A program made the position numbers and the translations under genes. Below are positions 39,901 to 51,875 of a DNA stretch of 64,000 nucleotides, in pieces (the stretch's first letter is position 1; every line of letters begins with the position of its first letter). Under the pieces are notes generated by a model that did not search any database, was not told where the DNA came from, and saw only the letters and a program-made list of their open reading frames with translations. Source of the DNA: Notolepis coatsorum (taxonomy: Eukaryota; Chordata; Actinopteri; Aulopiformes; Paralepididae). The DNA lies in the NCBI GenBank assembly GCA_963971535.1, contig OZ020601.1, forward strand, positions 15,780,140 through 15,844,139, read 5' to 3'.

Positions 39901-42705
39901 AAAGGGCAGTCCTAGCAGTGGGAAAACTGACCCTGCTAGCTGAAAGGGCAGTCCTAGCAGTGGGAAAACTGACCTTGCTAGCTGAAAGGGCAGTCCTAGC
40001 AGTGGGAAAAAACTGACCTTGCTAGCTGAAAGGGCAGTCCTAGCAGTGGGAGAAAAACTGACCCTGCTAGCTGAAAGGGCAGTCCTAGCAGTGGGAAAAA
40101 ACTGACCTTGCTAGCTGAAAGGGCAGTCCTAGCAGTGGGAGAACTGACCTTGCTAGCTGAAGGAGCAGTCCTAGCAGTGGGAAGGCTACACAAAAAGTGG
40201 AGGCCATGCAGAGGGACCGGGTTAGCTGCCTGGGCATGGCTAGCTACAGGGCCTATGCCAGCAGCAAGGGCTGCATTAACATAGAGGCTGTGCTAACAGC
40301 CGGGGCTAAGCTAGCAGACCGGGGCCATGCAGAGGGACTGGGTTAGCTGCCTGGGCATGGCTAGCTACAGGGCCTATGCCAGCAGCAAGGGCTGCATTAA
40401 CATAGAGGCTGTGCTAACAGCCGGGGCTAAGCTAGCAGACCGGGGCCATGCAGAGGGACTGGGTTAGCTGCCTGGGCATGGCTAGCTACAGGGCCTATGC
40501 CAGCAGCAAGGGCTGCATTAACATAGAGGCTGTGCTAGCAGCCGGGGCTAAGCTAGCAGACAGGGGCCATGCTGGTAGTAGAGGCCTAACAAGCTGCAGG
40601 GGAGCTAACGAGGCTAACAGGGAAGCAAACAGGGGAGACTAACAAGCTAACAGGGGAGCTAACAGGGCTAAACAGGGGAGCAGACAGGGAAGCTAACAGG
40701 GGAGTAACAAAAAAAAAGGCAAACTCAACCACACCGTCTGTGCTGGCTGGGGTCGTCGATTGGTCGGGTCGTACTGTTATGGTTTGTAACCGACCCCAAT
40801 CGCACAACACAAGACAGGTATGAGAGTAAGCCAAGAACTGGGCATTTATTGAAAACACACAGAAACGGCACTGTCCCTTTAAGGGAGAACACAAATTACT
40901 GGATAACAAGAAGGGAAAAGGCACAGTGCCTTTAAGAGGCGAGCTGGCTAAGGGGAAGGCTAAGGGAAGGCTAACGGAAAACAGGGCCGGGGCAAGGGAC
41001 TAGGCAGGAAAAGGGAGGACAAGGAGGACTGGACAGGGAGGACTAGAGAGGGGAGATAGGGACAGAGGCCCGCGGAGGCGGGCTGGGGACAGGGAGGACT
41101 AGGAGGACTAGAGAGGGGAGATAGGGACAGGGTAAGGCCTTGGAACAGGGCGAGGGCTGGAGCTGCATACTGGGACAGAGAAAACAGAACAGGCCTGGGA
41201 TAAAGCATTAATGAAATGTTGCTGCTCTGCAGCTTCTCCCGGGATGGTTAGTCTGGGGAAGCAGACGATGACGTCAGAGCCGCTCTGCAGACTTCTCTCG
41301 GCAGAATCTCCGAGGTGGTAACGGGACCGAGAGGGAGAGAGGGAGCGGGTTAACTCAGAGTACAATAGGGAACAGAGCAGGTGACAGGAGAGGTGACTTG
41401 TCCCAAAAACAGAGTAATCCAAGTGACAGAATCTTCGGTGTATATAAACACTGTGAGCGAAGTCCCAAAATACAAATCCAAGTGAATAATATCTTCGGTG
41501 TGTAAACACACAGTGAGCGATGTTAAGGCCAAAATATTATCCCAATGAAACAATCCAAAAAGGCTGAACGCTGGGTGAGTGACTGTCTGATAAAAAGCAG
41601 GAAATCTTCAGTGTTATATAAACACACGAAAAACGGATAGGATCAAAGACAGTCATAAAAACTCACCCAGGCGCTGTGCGTAAAGAGCGTTGGAACAAAA
41701 CGGAGCGAGCGCGTCGCCACTGGAAACGGGTGTCCAAGCGGAGGTCTGAGTGGTGCGCGACTGCTTGGAGTAAGCGCCGGTACGGAGGGCGCATCTGGCG
41801 CGGAGGTCTGAGTGGTGCGCGACTGCTTGGAGTACGCGCCGGTACGGAGGGCGCATCTGGCGCGGAGGTCTGAGTGGTGCGCGACTGCTTAGTGTACGCG
41901 CCGGTACGGAGGGCGCATCTGGCGCGGAGGTCTGAGGGGTGCGCGTCTGCTTGGAGTACGCGCCGGTACGGAGGACGCATCTGGAGTGCGTCTGAATGTG
42001 CGTCAGGAGTGAAGAGCGCGTCTGCGCGGAAGAGCGCGTCTGCGCGGAAGAGCGCGCCGGCTCGGAGAGACGCATCCTCCCGTAGAGTATTAGGAAGCGA
42101 TGCGCGTCTGGAGTGAAGAGCGCGTCTGCTGCGCGGAGGTCTGGATGCGCGTCTGCTGCGCGGAGGTCTGGATGCGCATCAGGACGTCTGCTGCGCGGAG
42201 GTCTGAAGTGGAACACTGGGATACCTCCCGTGGAAGTTTAGAGAGCGCAGTCCAGTGTCTCCCTCAGGCAACGGCGACAGGAGGCGAAGGCTGGAGCGCA
42301 TTTCACGCCGGAGATGAAAACAGCATAAACAGACAGAGGACCTCCCGAAGGAGTCTTGGTGATAGAGAATATGATACGGAATGATACGGCACGACCCGAC
42401 AAGGGACAGAGGGGAAGAGCGAGGTACTTAAAGCCCACAGGGGAACTAATTAGAATAAACATCAGGTGCGTGAAGGTAATTGATACTTGAACTAAAAGTG
42501 TGTGTTCGGCACCAGACCAATCAAACACATAATGACAGGTAGTCCAAGGGTGTGGCTGCTGAGAGCAAACGAACGCGAGGGTGGGGGCTAGTGAGGTGAG
42601 GAGAATGCAATAGATTAACAGTAGGCTTAAAGGAACAGAGCGAGTAGGTGAGCAACGGGCTTAAAGGAACAGAGCGAGTAGGTGAGCAGCGGACAAAACC
42701 TCACA
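36905..42705 (-). mobile_element. Non-autonomous LTR retrotransposon (LARD-like), complete with target duplication
   Basis: Two LTRs (36905-38834 and 40775-42705) begin TGTTATGG and end CCTCACA on the plus strand. They differ by a few substitutions and small indels, so insertion is recent. cctac flanks the whole at 36900-36904 and 42706-42710. Orientation is minus: a minus-strand purine tract (GGAGGGGGGGG) abuts the left LTR, and each LTR has a minus-strand AATAAA (near 36971 and 40841). The 1.94-kb interior has no gag or pol frame and consists of tandem repeats. Confidence 0.88.
38960..40690. repeat. Tandem repeats forming the interior of the LTR element
   Basis: Four sets: about 20-bp ggggtaaccagaggagctga units (38980-39160); about 165-bp units with gccagggcactgatagctac (39165-39560); 43-bp gctagctgaaagggcagtcc units, about 14 copies (39600-40180); and 121-bp units with gttagctgcctgggcatggc, three copies (40210-40570). 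No protein-coding potential was seen. Confidence 0.85.
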
Positions 42706-43128
42706 CCTACAGGTACAGGTAGTTTTGACAGCAGTCCTTCAGGTAGTTTTGACAGCAGTCCTACAGGTAGTTTTGACAGCAGTCCTACAGGTAGTTTTGA
42801 CAGGAGTCCTACAGGTAGTTTTGACAGCAGTCCTACAGGTAGTTTTGACGTTTTGACAGCAGTCCTACAGGTAGTTTTGACAGCAGTCCTACAGGTATAG
42901 TTTTGACAGTAGTCCTACAGGTAGTTTTGACGACAGTTCTACAGGTAGTTTTGACAGCAGTCCTACAGGTAGTTTTGACAGCAGTCCTACAGGTAGTTTT
43001 GACAGCAGTCCTACAGGTAGTTTTGACGACAGTTCTACAGGTAGTTTTGACAGCAGGCCTACAGGTAGTTTTGACAGGAGTCCTACAGGTAGTTTTGACA
43101 GCAGTCCTACAGGTAGTTTTGACGGCCA
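42706..43128. repeat. 24-bp minisatellite, about 17 copies, split by the LTR element
   Basis: The unit is tacaggtagttttgacagca-gtcc. One unit with the same sequence sits left of the LTR element (36877-36904), directly after the BEL RT frame. The LTR element therefore inserted inside this array. Confidence 0.92.
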
Positions 43129-43194
43129 ACAGATGGAGAAAACCCTCCTAGTCTGTAGGTGAGACTGGAGAAGAACCTTCCTAGTCTGTAGGAC

Positions 43195-43715
43195 TGGAGA
43201 ATAATAATAATAATAATAAATTGGATTTAAAGAGAAGCGCCTTTCTCAGACTCAAGGACACTTTACAAAGAGAGAGAAGCTATATAAAAGAAAGGGTAAA
43301 AAATATGAATTATGTATAGTAACAACAAGAAAAAAAATAAGATAAAAAAGGAAGCAAGGTGCTGTCCAATTGGACGAAACAGTAACAAGAAAAATTAACA
43401 AAAAGAACGGGATCTGTGGCTTAAAAGAAAAGAGTCAGGGGGAAAGGGGGTGGGCTACTTGGGAGCAGGGCCGTGTTGCGTTAAGGCAAGTGTACTGTGA
43501 ACATGTGTGTTTTTAGGTGTTTTGAAGAGGTTGATGGTGTCAGAGCCTTGGATGGAGGGGGAGAGGGAGTTCCACAGCCTGGAGGCAGCTACAGAGAAAG
43601 CTCGGTCTCCCAGTGTGGAACGCCTGGTGCGGGGGATGGTGAGGAGGTCAGAGTTGGAGGAGCGGAGGCCTCGTGCTGGAGTGGAGTAGGTCGAGAAGAA
43701 CCCTCCTAGTCTGTG
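43195..43715 (-). mobile_element. LINE 3' end, minus orientation
   Basis: The minus-strand frame includes GLRSSNSDLLTIPRTRRS, LGDRAFSVAASRLWNSLS and a DTINLFK motif, the usual C-terminal end of CR1/L2/Rex-type ORF2. On the plus strand the 3' tail starts as (AATAAT)n at 43200. Confidence 0.72.
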
Positions 43716-43764
43716 TAGGGGGGTAAACACCTTCTCCCAGCTCCTCCGTGGTTACAGTAGTAGT

Positions 43765-44070
43765 AGTATGATACACTTCTGATCACGTCATTAGAGCATG
43801 ACACACTGCTGATGACATCATTAGAGCGTGACACACTGCTGATGACATTGGAGCACAACACTGTTGATGACATCATTAGAGCACGACACACTGCTGATGA
43901 CATCATTAGAGCATGACACACTGCTGTTGACATCATTAGAGTGTGATATACACTGTTGATGACATCATTAGAGCATGAGACACTGCTGATGACAGCATTA
44001 GTGTGATATACACTGTTGATGACATCCTTAGAGCACGACACACTGGTGATGACATCAGAGCGTGACACAG
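43765..44070. repeat. About 30-bp minisatellite, 9-10 copies
   Basis: The unit is gagcatgacacactgctgat-gacatcatta, with variable spacing. Confidence 0.88.
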
Positions 44071-44564
44071 TAACAGACTCAACTCTGCTTTCATTCAGTT
44101 GTTTTATTCTTAAGGTAAAAAAAACTGCAGAAAGCTAACAATGATTTACTCCTTAAAAACACAATATCATATTATTACCATATCAATATAATATTATTAC
44201 CATATTAATATAATAGTATTACCATATTAATAACTTATTATTACCATATTAATATCATATTATTACCATATTATATAATTTCCAGGATATCAGTATGTAT
44301 TTTAGCACAACATATATCTAGAAAGAGTAGCAGTACATCTAACGTATTAACACATGAACACAGGTTGGGTTCCCTGGTCTGAGAGATCCCTGTAACAGAC
44401 AATGGTTCATCCTTCTGGACGTTCCCTTGAGCAAGGCACTGAACCCCTACCTACTCCAGGGATGCTGCAGACCATGTGCTCTGAACCTCGGGGTGATGAA
44501 CAGCAGAATGAAGCACCGTCAACATGTCGTCCTCTAGCCTGTCAGTTTAGATCTGCCCAGCTCA
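44071..44564. other. Intergenic, no gene seen
   Basis: An AT-rich segment with repeated atatcatattattacc motifs, then a dispersed-repeat stretch (ttgagcaaggcactgaaccc) shared by many fish SINEs. A minus-strand AATAAAA occurs near 44105, but no exon could be linked to it. Confidence 0.5.
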
Positions 44565-45229
44565 GGCTGTAGACCAGTTAGCATGCCAGGCTAACACCAG
44601 ATCAGTTAGCATGCCAGGCTAACACCAGATCAGTTAGCATGCCAGGCTAACACCAGATCAGTTAGCATGCCAGGCTAACAACACCAGATCAGTTAGCATG
44701 CCAGGCTAACACCAGATCAGTTAGCATGCCAGGCTAACACCAGATCAGTTAGCATGCCAGGCTAACACCAGATCAGTTAGCATGCCAGGCTAACAACACC
44801 AGATCAGTTAGCATGCCAGGCTAACACCAGATCAGTTAGCATGCCAGGCTAACACCAGATCAGTTAGCATGCCAGGCTAACACCAGATCAGTCAGAATGC
44901 CAGGCTAACACCAGATCAGTTAGCATGCCAGGCTAACACCAGATCAGTTAGAATGCCAGGCTAACACCAGATCAGTTAGCATGCCAGGCTAACACCAGAT
45001 CAGTTAGCATGCCAGGCTAACACCAGATCAGTCAGAATGCCAGGCTAACACCAGATCAGTTAGCATGCCAGGCTAACACCAGATCAGTTAGAATGCCAGG
45101 CTAACACCAGATCAGTTAGCATGCCAGGCTAACACCAGATCAGTTAGCATGCCAAGCTAACACCAGATCAGTCAGAATGCCAGGCTAACACCAGACCAGT
45201 TAGCATGCCAGGCTAACACCAGATCAGTT
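44565..45229. repeat. 29-bp minisatellite, about 23 copies
   Basis: The unit is accagatcagttagcatgcc-aggctaaca, with occasional 32-bp units (extra aca) and gcatg to gaatg changes. DIRS copy 2 begins directly at its right end. Confidence 0.95.
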
Positions 45230-45455
45230 ATATTTCATTACTGGCATCGCGTCTCGCTCTGCCTTCTGAGATATCATTATCTCCAGCACCTACTGTGCCA
45301 CGGAAACCAAAACACATGCACCCACTTGCACATGACCATGCCAATCCCCTGCGTGCCCCTACAACAGGCAGGAAGTGGTCACACCCTCACCCTTCCTCAT
45401 TCTTTTCCAAAGCGGAAGCTGCTCATATGCACTTGCGAACAGGTGGAATTTTGTT

Positions 45456-47162
45456 ATGAAGCGTAGGGAGAAATTACGCAATGTTGGGCTTTCGCCAGAA
45501 GTACACCAGCCCCCGGCACCTTCTCGGCACGTCCAGACAGCACGGCGGTCCTACCCTGGGTTTTCCTCGTCGTTTGACAGCGGACCGATGGACTTCGCGC
45601 AACGCTTGGCAGTCGAGCCACGTCGCACCCAGGTAGGACCTGTGCTGGCAGGCATTGGTACTGGCATGTTTAATACTACTCGTTGTCTCGTGAGATGACT
45701 GGGCGATGTATTGGCACGGGGGGCGGGATATTTGGATAAGCGTGGTCATCATGACTCACTGTTGGATGTTTTTCCAAGTATCCTAGCACGCGCAGTTGAT
45801 GCTAATGCTTTTTTTTTATCCACTTTTTCTCCCATTTTCTATATTTTCTCCCATCCCAATTTTGTATCATCCAATTCACCCTCCCCTGTCACGAACGCTG
45901 TTTCCTGCCTCCCACAAGCCGGCTGCAATGTGGACTAAGTCATACATAGCACAAGTCCCCTCCGGTACTTGAGGTAACAGCAGTCGCATCTTTTCACCTG
46001 CGCAACTCGATCTCTCAGTGGCGAGGAGTAACGCGTGGGAGGCTCACGCTGCCCCCGACACTTCCTGATTCTACTGCGCAGGCACACCAACCGACCTGTC
46101 TGTAGGAGTCGCTGTCCACAACGCCCGATCCCCACCCATCAGTTTCCCACCCCCTAATACGGCCAATGTGTATTAGTATGAACGACCAGCTAAACTAAAA
46201 GCAATGTGGAGCGCTGGGCTCGAACAGGCAAGCCCAGCGCCTCCATCATTCGTGGCGAGCGCCTTGCCCACTACGCCAGGTAGCCGCCCCAGTTGATGCT
46301 AATGCTAGGATGTTTGGGGCGCCATTCCCATGTGCCCCGCCGGGGTTGTCACCACTCTTCCCTCCTCTTAACCGTTTCATTGCTGAAGGTCAATCGGTGT
46401 CTGATGTTGGGGGTTTAGCTGAGGCTTATTTACCCTTTACACGGGTGGATGGGCTGACGACGGGGCCCAGGACAGGTGTGCCGTGCTTAGAGGAGCATGT
46501 AGCATCGGTCCTTTGCCCTGGCATGGTTGAACGGTGTCCCACCCGGAAGCCCGGCTGATGAAGCCTATACCGCCGCGGGACAGAATTTAGCAGCAACCAA
46601 TAACATTGCTCAATTGGCTGCTTTTCTGTCCAAAATGGTGTCGGGTAGTGGGGCCTTAGGGCCAGCCGACGTCAAAAACATCACAGAGGTTTTTGAGGTT
46701 ATTCAGCTTTTGACCCAGCCGCAAGCTATAACCGCAGGGAGGGCTAGGATGCTGTCAACGATTGTTCACAGGCATCTTTGGTTGGAGCAATCTCCCCTTG
46801 GGGAGGAGAAGAGACTTCCCCTCCTCAGGGCTCCCCTCTCTGCAGATGGACTCTTTGGTCTGTCCGCAGGGGCGCGGGCGGTATTTGACCTGGGCTCCAC
46901 ACCGCCCCACACCGCGCAGCCAGAGGTGAGAGTACGGCTTCGCCAGTGGCTGCGGCGAGGCCCCCGGCCAGCGGCCATGTTTCCCCCACCTGAGATACCC
47001 TGGGCACAAGGAAAACAGGTGATCACAAGGCCGACAGCCTCGGCGGCCGAGGGATCGGCTACATTAGATGGGCACGCCCTAAAAAAACGTTGCCATCTAG
47101 CTGTGTCTAGCACGCTCTCCGGTTACTCTCCCCCTGCTACACTACGGGACACAGGGCTCTGA
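45456..47162 (+). pseudogene. DIRS copy 2 gag-like ORF, interrupted
   Basis: It starts MKRREKLRNVGLSPEVHQP. An in-frame TGA lies at 45696-45698, the frame continues to LARGAGYLDKRGHHDSLLDV, is cut by the SINE at 45810-46290, resumes at MFGAPFPC, and shifts frame near 46527. The distal part (46527-47162) keeps a 211-codon frame with NNIAQLAAFLSKMVSGSG and ITEVFEVIQLL. This is the DIRS ORF1 product, presumed to be the nucleocapsid. Confidence 0.75.
45810..46290 (-). mobile_element. tRNA-derived SINE with 16-bp target duplication, inside DIRS copy 2
   Basis: Same family as 13189-13664. It is flanked by agttgatgctaatgct at 45794-45809 and 46291-46306. Removing it restores the gag frame across VDANA, so it landed after the DIRS element. 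Confidence 0.9.
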
Positions 47163-47697
47163 TTTGTCCCCTTTGGCTGCGGGCCGCGTTCTTCCAGTGA
47201 AGCGCAAGCGGCCCCACATTTCGCTTCTCATAGTTGCTAGCTAGGCCTGGGTCTGTCTATGAGAATGCTGTGCTGTCAAGCGGCTCCCACACCACACGTC
47301 CTGCGTCTGTGTTTGGTGAGCCTGGTGTTGTGTCTGTCGACGGAGCAGGGTTCCTTGTCTCTAAAAAAATTTGTCAGAGGGGGAACTCTAAGCCCAGGAG
47401 GTCGCAGCGTGGGTTCCCCCAGCCCCACCCTCGCCAGGCCGGGTATTACGTTAGTGCCTCCCCCGACCGGAAGACCGGCGGTGGTCAGTCAGGCACGTGT
47501 GATTTGGGTGGTAGGGATATCACTACAGGGCTACCCTATCGGGCAGCATGGGGACCATACACCTTGCATGTCCAGCTGCAGAGCAGGCTGTCCTCAGCAG
47601 TTTATGCCGGGAAGATGCTCAGCGGCGGAAACTATGTCACCAGGGGTGATGGCCGCTCTCCCCATATCAGGCCGGCCCTTTCTGTCGGGGTCCCCCC

Positions 47698-49249
47698 TTG
47701 GGTGCGATTGCCTCGTTGGTAGAGTCAGGGTGCGATATCCCGGCTCCGCGAGACACCCTGCTTGTGCGCTTGGCGAGTCCAGGGTTGGCAACGCACAGCG
47801 GGAGGGACCGGGCCACCTATCTACGGTTCCTGGCAGACCAGCGCCAGTTGGCTGCGGGTGCGCTTTGGGATTATCGTCACGTATGGTTACAGGAGTGCCA
47901 TATGTCGAGGTGGATGGAGAGAACGCTGAGGTTGGGGCTTGTGTTACAGTTTGCACAACCCCACCCTCAGTTTTTGGGTTTGGTACAGACACTTTTGTCA
48001 GGGTCCGCAGCAGTGACAGCCCTGGCCAACGAGATCCAATCTCTGTTGGCGAAGCAGGCCATCGTCGTGGTCCCAAGGGAGGACGCGATGTGTGGCGTTT
48101 ACTCCCGGTATTTTCTGGTGCCCAAGAAATCGGTTGGGGTCAGACCTATACTGGACCTGTCTGCGTTCAATCGGCTGATTGTGGCGAGAAGGTTCAGAAT
48201 GTTGACCGTCAAACACCTGTTAAGCGCTGTCAGAGTGGGAGACTGGTTCACCTCCATAGACCTGAAGGATGCATATTTTCACATCCCGATCTTCCCTCCT
48301 CACAGGAAATTCCTACGCTTCCTGTTTCAGGGCATAGCGTACGAGTACCAGAGGCTGCCGTTCGGCTACTCTCTGGCTCCTCGCACATTCACCAAGTGCG
48401 TGGAGACCGCGCTGGGACCTCTGCGTCATCAGGGGATACAAATTTTATTCTACCTCGACGACATTCTGGTCCTCAGCCGGTCAGAGGAGATCGCCAGGTC
48501 TCATACCAGGCTGGTGGTGGAATTCCTCACCAGTCTGGGTTTTGCTGTGAACTGGAAGAAGAGTACTCCTCTTCCCAGTCAACAGGTGGAGTACTTGGGC
48601 TTGGTTCTAAGCTCAAGGCCCATGAGGGCAACCCTCTCAGAGCGGCGACGAGAGGATATTCTCGGTGCGCTCAGGAGGTTCTGTCCTGGCAGGACGGTTA
48701 CGGCGCTGTCCGTGATGCGCCTGCTCGGTATGATGGCATCTGCTCACTCTGTGGTCTCTCTTGGCCTCCTCTTCATGAGGAGGATACAGAGGTGGTTTTT
48801 CAGCATGAAAATAGACCCGGTGAGAGACAAGTGGAAGCGGCTGAAAGTTCCCGTGTCTGTACTGGGGGATCTCGACCACTGGGGGGGGGGCCTCGAGCCC
48901 TCTCCCATGGGCAGCAGGCTATCACACGTCACGGTCTTCACCGACGCCTCCCTCATGGGATGGGGGGGGGATGTGTCGGGCCAACGCAGTAGGGGGCAGC
49001 TGGCAGGACCATGCTGCCCGGTCTGCACTACATATCAATGTGTTGGAATTTAAGGCAGTCCTTCTGGTCCTCAAGCGGCTTGGCCACCTTGTGGTGGGCG
49101 AACATGTTTTGATCAGGACGGACAGCACGACGTCAGCGTCGTATATCAACAGACAGGGAGGAGTACGCTCCCCCCATCTGCACCGGGCGGCGGTCGAGCT
49201 CTGGCTATGGGTGTCTCTCAATCTGCGCAGCCTGTGGGTGCAGATGTGA
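47698..49249 (+). pseudogene. DIRS copy 2 reverse transcriptase / RNase H
   Basis: The 451-codon frame holds the complete RT: SRYFLVPKKSVGVRPILDLS, WFTSIDLKDAYFHIPIF, LPFGYSLAPRTFTKC, FYLDDILVLSRS and a thumb region, then RNase H FTDASLMGWGG. A G-run at about 48962-48970 shifts the frame, and RNase H continues at 48971-49249 (CRANAVGGSWQDH, INVLEFKAVLLVL, SYINRQGGVRS). Apart from this homopolymer the RT is intact, and it is the better-preserved copy. Confidence 0.87.
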
Positions 49250-49259
49250 TGTCGCGGGC

Positions 49260-49790
49260 AGTCCTCACCCCGACGAGTGGGGTCTACGTCCAGACATAGT
49301 CAGACAGGTCTGGGACCGATTCGGGGAGGCCACGGTGGACCTGTTTGCGAGCAGTCAGTCCCACCAGTGCCCCTTGTGGTTCTCGGTCAGTCGGAAGGAC
49401 AACCCCTCTGGGGGTGGATGCCTTCTCGATGTATCCGTGGCCGCCCGGGATTCTGTACGCGTTCCCCCCCATACACCTGATAGCTCAGCTGTTGGAGCGG
49501 GTACGTCGGGAGCGTAGGACTGTGATCCTGATCGCGCCGGACCGGGACACGGCTGTGTGGTTCCCGGCCCTGATTCAGCTCTTGGTGGCCCCGCCATGGC
49601 CTGTTCTGTGGTCACCGCGGGCCCTCTCTCAGGCACACAGGACGCTGTTTTCCTCCACTCGTGGTGTGGCGGCCTCTGCTGCCCTGTGGGGGGGGGGGCC
49701 TCGGTGGAGGACATCTGTGCTGCGGCCTCCTGGTCCTCCCCGAGTTTTTTCGTTAGGTTTTTTACCTCATGGACATGACTGGGGGTTCTG
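49260..49790 (+). pseudogene. DIRS copy 2 RNase H end fused to recombinase C-terminus
   Basis: The frame at 49345-49650 continues the RNase H region (GVDAFSMYPWPPGILYAFPP, RERRTVILIAPDRD). Immediately after LSQAH it jumps to the last part of the tyrosine recombinase (TRGVAASAALW, ASVEDICAAASWSSPSFFV). Compared with copy 1 this removes roughly 0.8-0.9 kb, including most catalytic residues. Both frames contain shifts at G-runs. Confidence 0.8.
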
Positions 49791-50418
49791 TCTCCCAGGC
49801 AGTCCTGAGGTCCGGGACCTCTCCTGCATCCCGCCATCAGGTGGGCTAGCAGGAGTGTGTGGGTGTGGGCCACGGAGTGCTGTGTCACATGTGGTCCCGC
49901 TTGCGCTGTGCGTTCAGGGGTGCCTGGTTCCCCTTTTTTCGCACTTTGGTTGTAGTTGACTGCCTCCCCCCCTTTGTTAGGACGGGCGGGTGGACGGGAC
50001 TCCCCTCCTCCCTGGCTGGGGCTTACGGGCCCTCAGGGGGTGCATTTGTCGTGGCCACGCGTCCGCTCTGCCCTTTATCTCAGAAGGCAGAGCGAGATGC
50101 GATGCCAGTAATGAAATATAACTTAAGGTTATCCTATAACCCTAGTTATATGAATACTGGCTGAGCGTCTCGCTCTTCAGCACCCTGAGGTCCCTTGGAT
50201 GTTTTCCGCGTATGGAATTCGAACTTGGAAGGGTGAGGGCGTGACCACTTCCTGCCTGTTGTAGGGGCACGCAGGGGAGTGGTGTGGTCACGTGCAAGTG
50301 GGTGCATGTGTTTTGGTTTCCGTGGCACAGTAGGTGCTGGAGATAATGATATCTCAGAAGGCAGAGCGAGACGTTCAGCCAGTATTCAGTATAACTAGGG
50401 TTATAGGATAACCTTAAG

Positions 50419-51184
50419 TTAGCGTGCATATTTTTTTTATATCATGGATACAACTATACATTTCCCTGTTTAATATTTGATAGTTTCAATAAAAAATAAA
50501 GAAGAAATGTAATACAATTAACACCAGCCAAAAGAGGGCACTTTTTGAATTTGAGGGCAAAAGGGCAGGGGCTCAAGCCACCCTTGGACCCTATCTGTGC
50601 ACGTGCTGAATGAACAGCCAGAGGAACTGGCCGTTATCTGGAGAAAGCAGGGCTGTAATGGAATGATGTTTAGTAGCACCTTGACAGCCTGTTTAAACAG
50701 GCAGAAACAATCTGGGTCCAAAGAGATAAAGAACAAGACTTAACATTAGTATAGAAACAGCCTGAAGACAGTAGTACAGCACCGTGGCAGGTCTTATAAA
50801 GAATAAGGAATAAACCCTAAAACGATACTTGGAAGGCTCCATCATCACCATCACCATCATCATCAAAGGATCTTTCTGGGTATTTCCAACCTAGACCATA
50901 TTTTACTACTGTGCGAGTGGGCGTGAGTGTCACGTGATCAACCACTGACATCACTCACCAGATCTCAACTCAGCAGGTAAACACCAACAGGTAAACACAA
51001 ACAGATCTGGGCCACAGCGGTAAAAAGAAAATTAGTTGTCGCCATTTAAAAGTATTTACAGAGCCTGAATAACGACTGCTGAAGTGCCCCTGAGCAAGGC
51101 ATCAAACCCACATGTATATGTAATAACCTGCTCCAAGGAAGGAGGAACCAGAGGGTCTGTTGTGCAAACCAGCTGCATCTGTCC
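50419..51184. other. Intergenic, no gene seen
   Basis: Unique-looking AT-rich sequence; only a short CATCAT run near 50850 was noticed. Confidence 0.5.
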
Positions 51185-51875
51185 TCTACCTGAACATTAA
51201 ACACCCAGATTAGGGTTAGACAGTGACCTTAACCCATCCAGATTAGGGCTGTATTAAGGTTAGACAGTAATCTTAAACCGTCTAGATTAGGGCTGTATTA
51301 AGGTTAGACAGTAATCTTAACACGTCTAGATTAGGGCTGTATTAAGGTTAGACAGTAATCTTAAACCATCTAGATTAGGGCTGTATTAAGGTTAGACAGT
51401 AATCTTAAACCATCTAGATTAGGGCTGTATTAAGGTTAGACAGTAATCTTAAACCATCTAGATTAGGGCTGTATTAAGGTTAGACAGTAATCTTAAACCG
51501 TCTAGATTAGGGCTGTATTAAGGTTAGACAGTAATCTTAACACGTCTAGATTAGGGCTGTATTAAGGTTAGACAGTAATCTTAACCCGTCCAGATTAGGG
51601 CTGTATTAAGGTTAGACAGTAATCTTAACCCCCCTATATTAGGTCTGTATTAAGGTTAGACAGTAGTCTTAACCCGTCCAGATTAGGTCTGTATTAAGGT
51701 TAGACAGTAATCTTAAACCGTCTAGATTAGGGCTGTATTAAGGTTAGACAGTAATCTTAAACCATCTAGATTAGGGCTGTATTAAGGTTAGACAGTAATC
51801 TTAAACCATCTAGATTAGGGCTGTATTAAGGTTAGACAGTAATCTTAAACCGTCTAGATTAGGTCTGTATTAACA
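51185..51875. repeat. 44-bp minisatellite, about 15 copies
   Basis: The unit contains agattagggctgtattaagg and ttagacagtaatcttaaacc. Variants differ at atctag / gtctag / gtccag. Confidence 0.93.

Larger units (their letters stand above)
45229..50418 (+). mobile_element. DIRS-type retrotransposon, copy 2
   Basis: Same family as copy 1 but opposite in direction. Inverted terminal repeats lie at about 45229-45405 and 50215-50418 (ggcaggaagtggtcacaccc, gatatcattatctccagcac and their complements). The internal complementary region, joining both outer ends, is at about 50085-50205. Plus-strand order is gag-like, RT, RNase H, remnant recombinase C-terminus. Most of the recombinase is deleted, a SINE interrupts gag, and several frameshifts are present. 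Confidence 0.87.

Noticed and set aside
37247-42528. Frames of 60-190 codons in the LTRs and interior of the LTR element
   Set aside because: They occur identically in both LTRs, fall in tandem repeats, and match no gag, pol or env motif.
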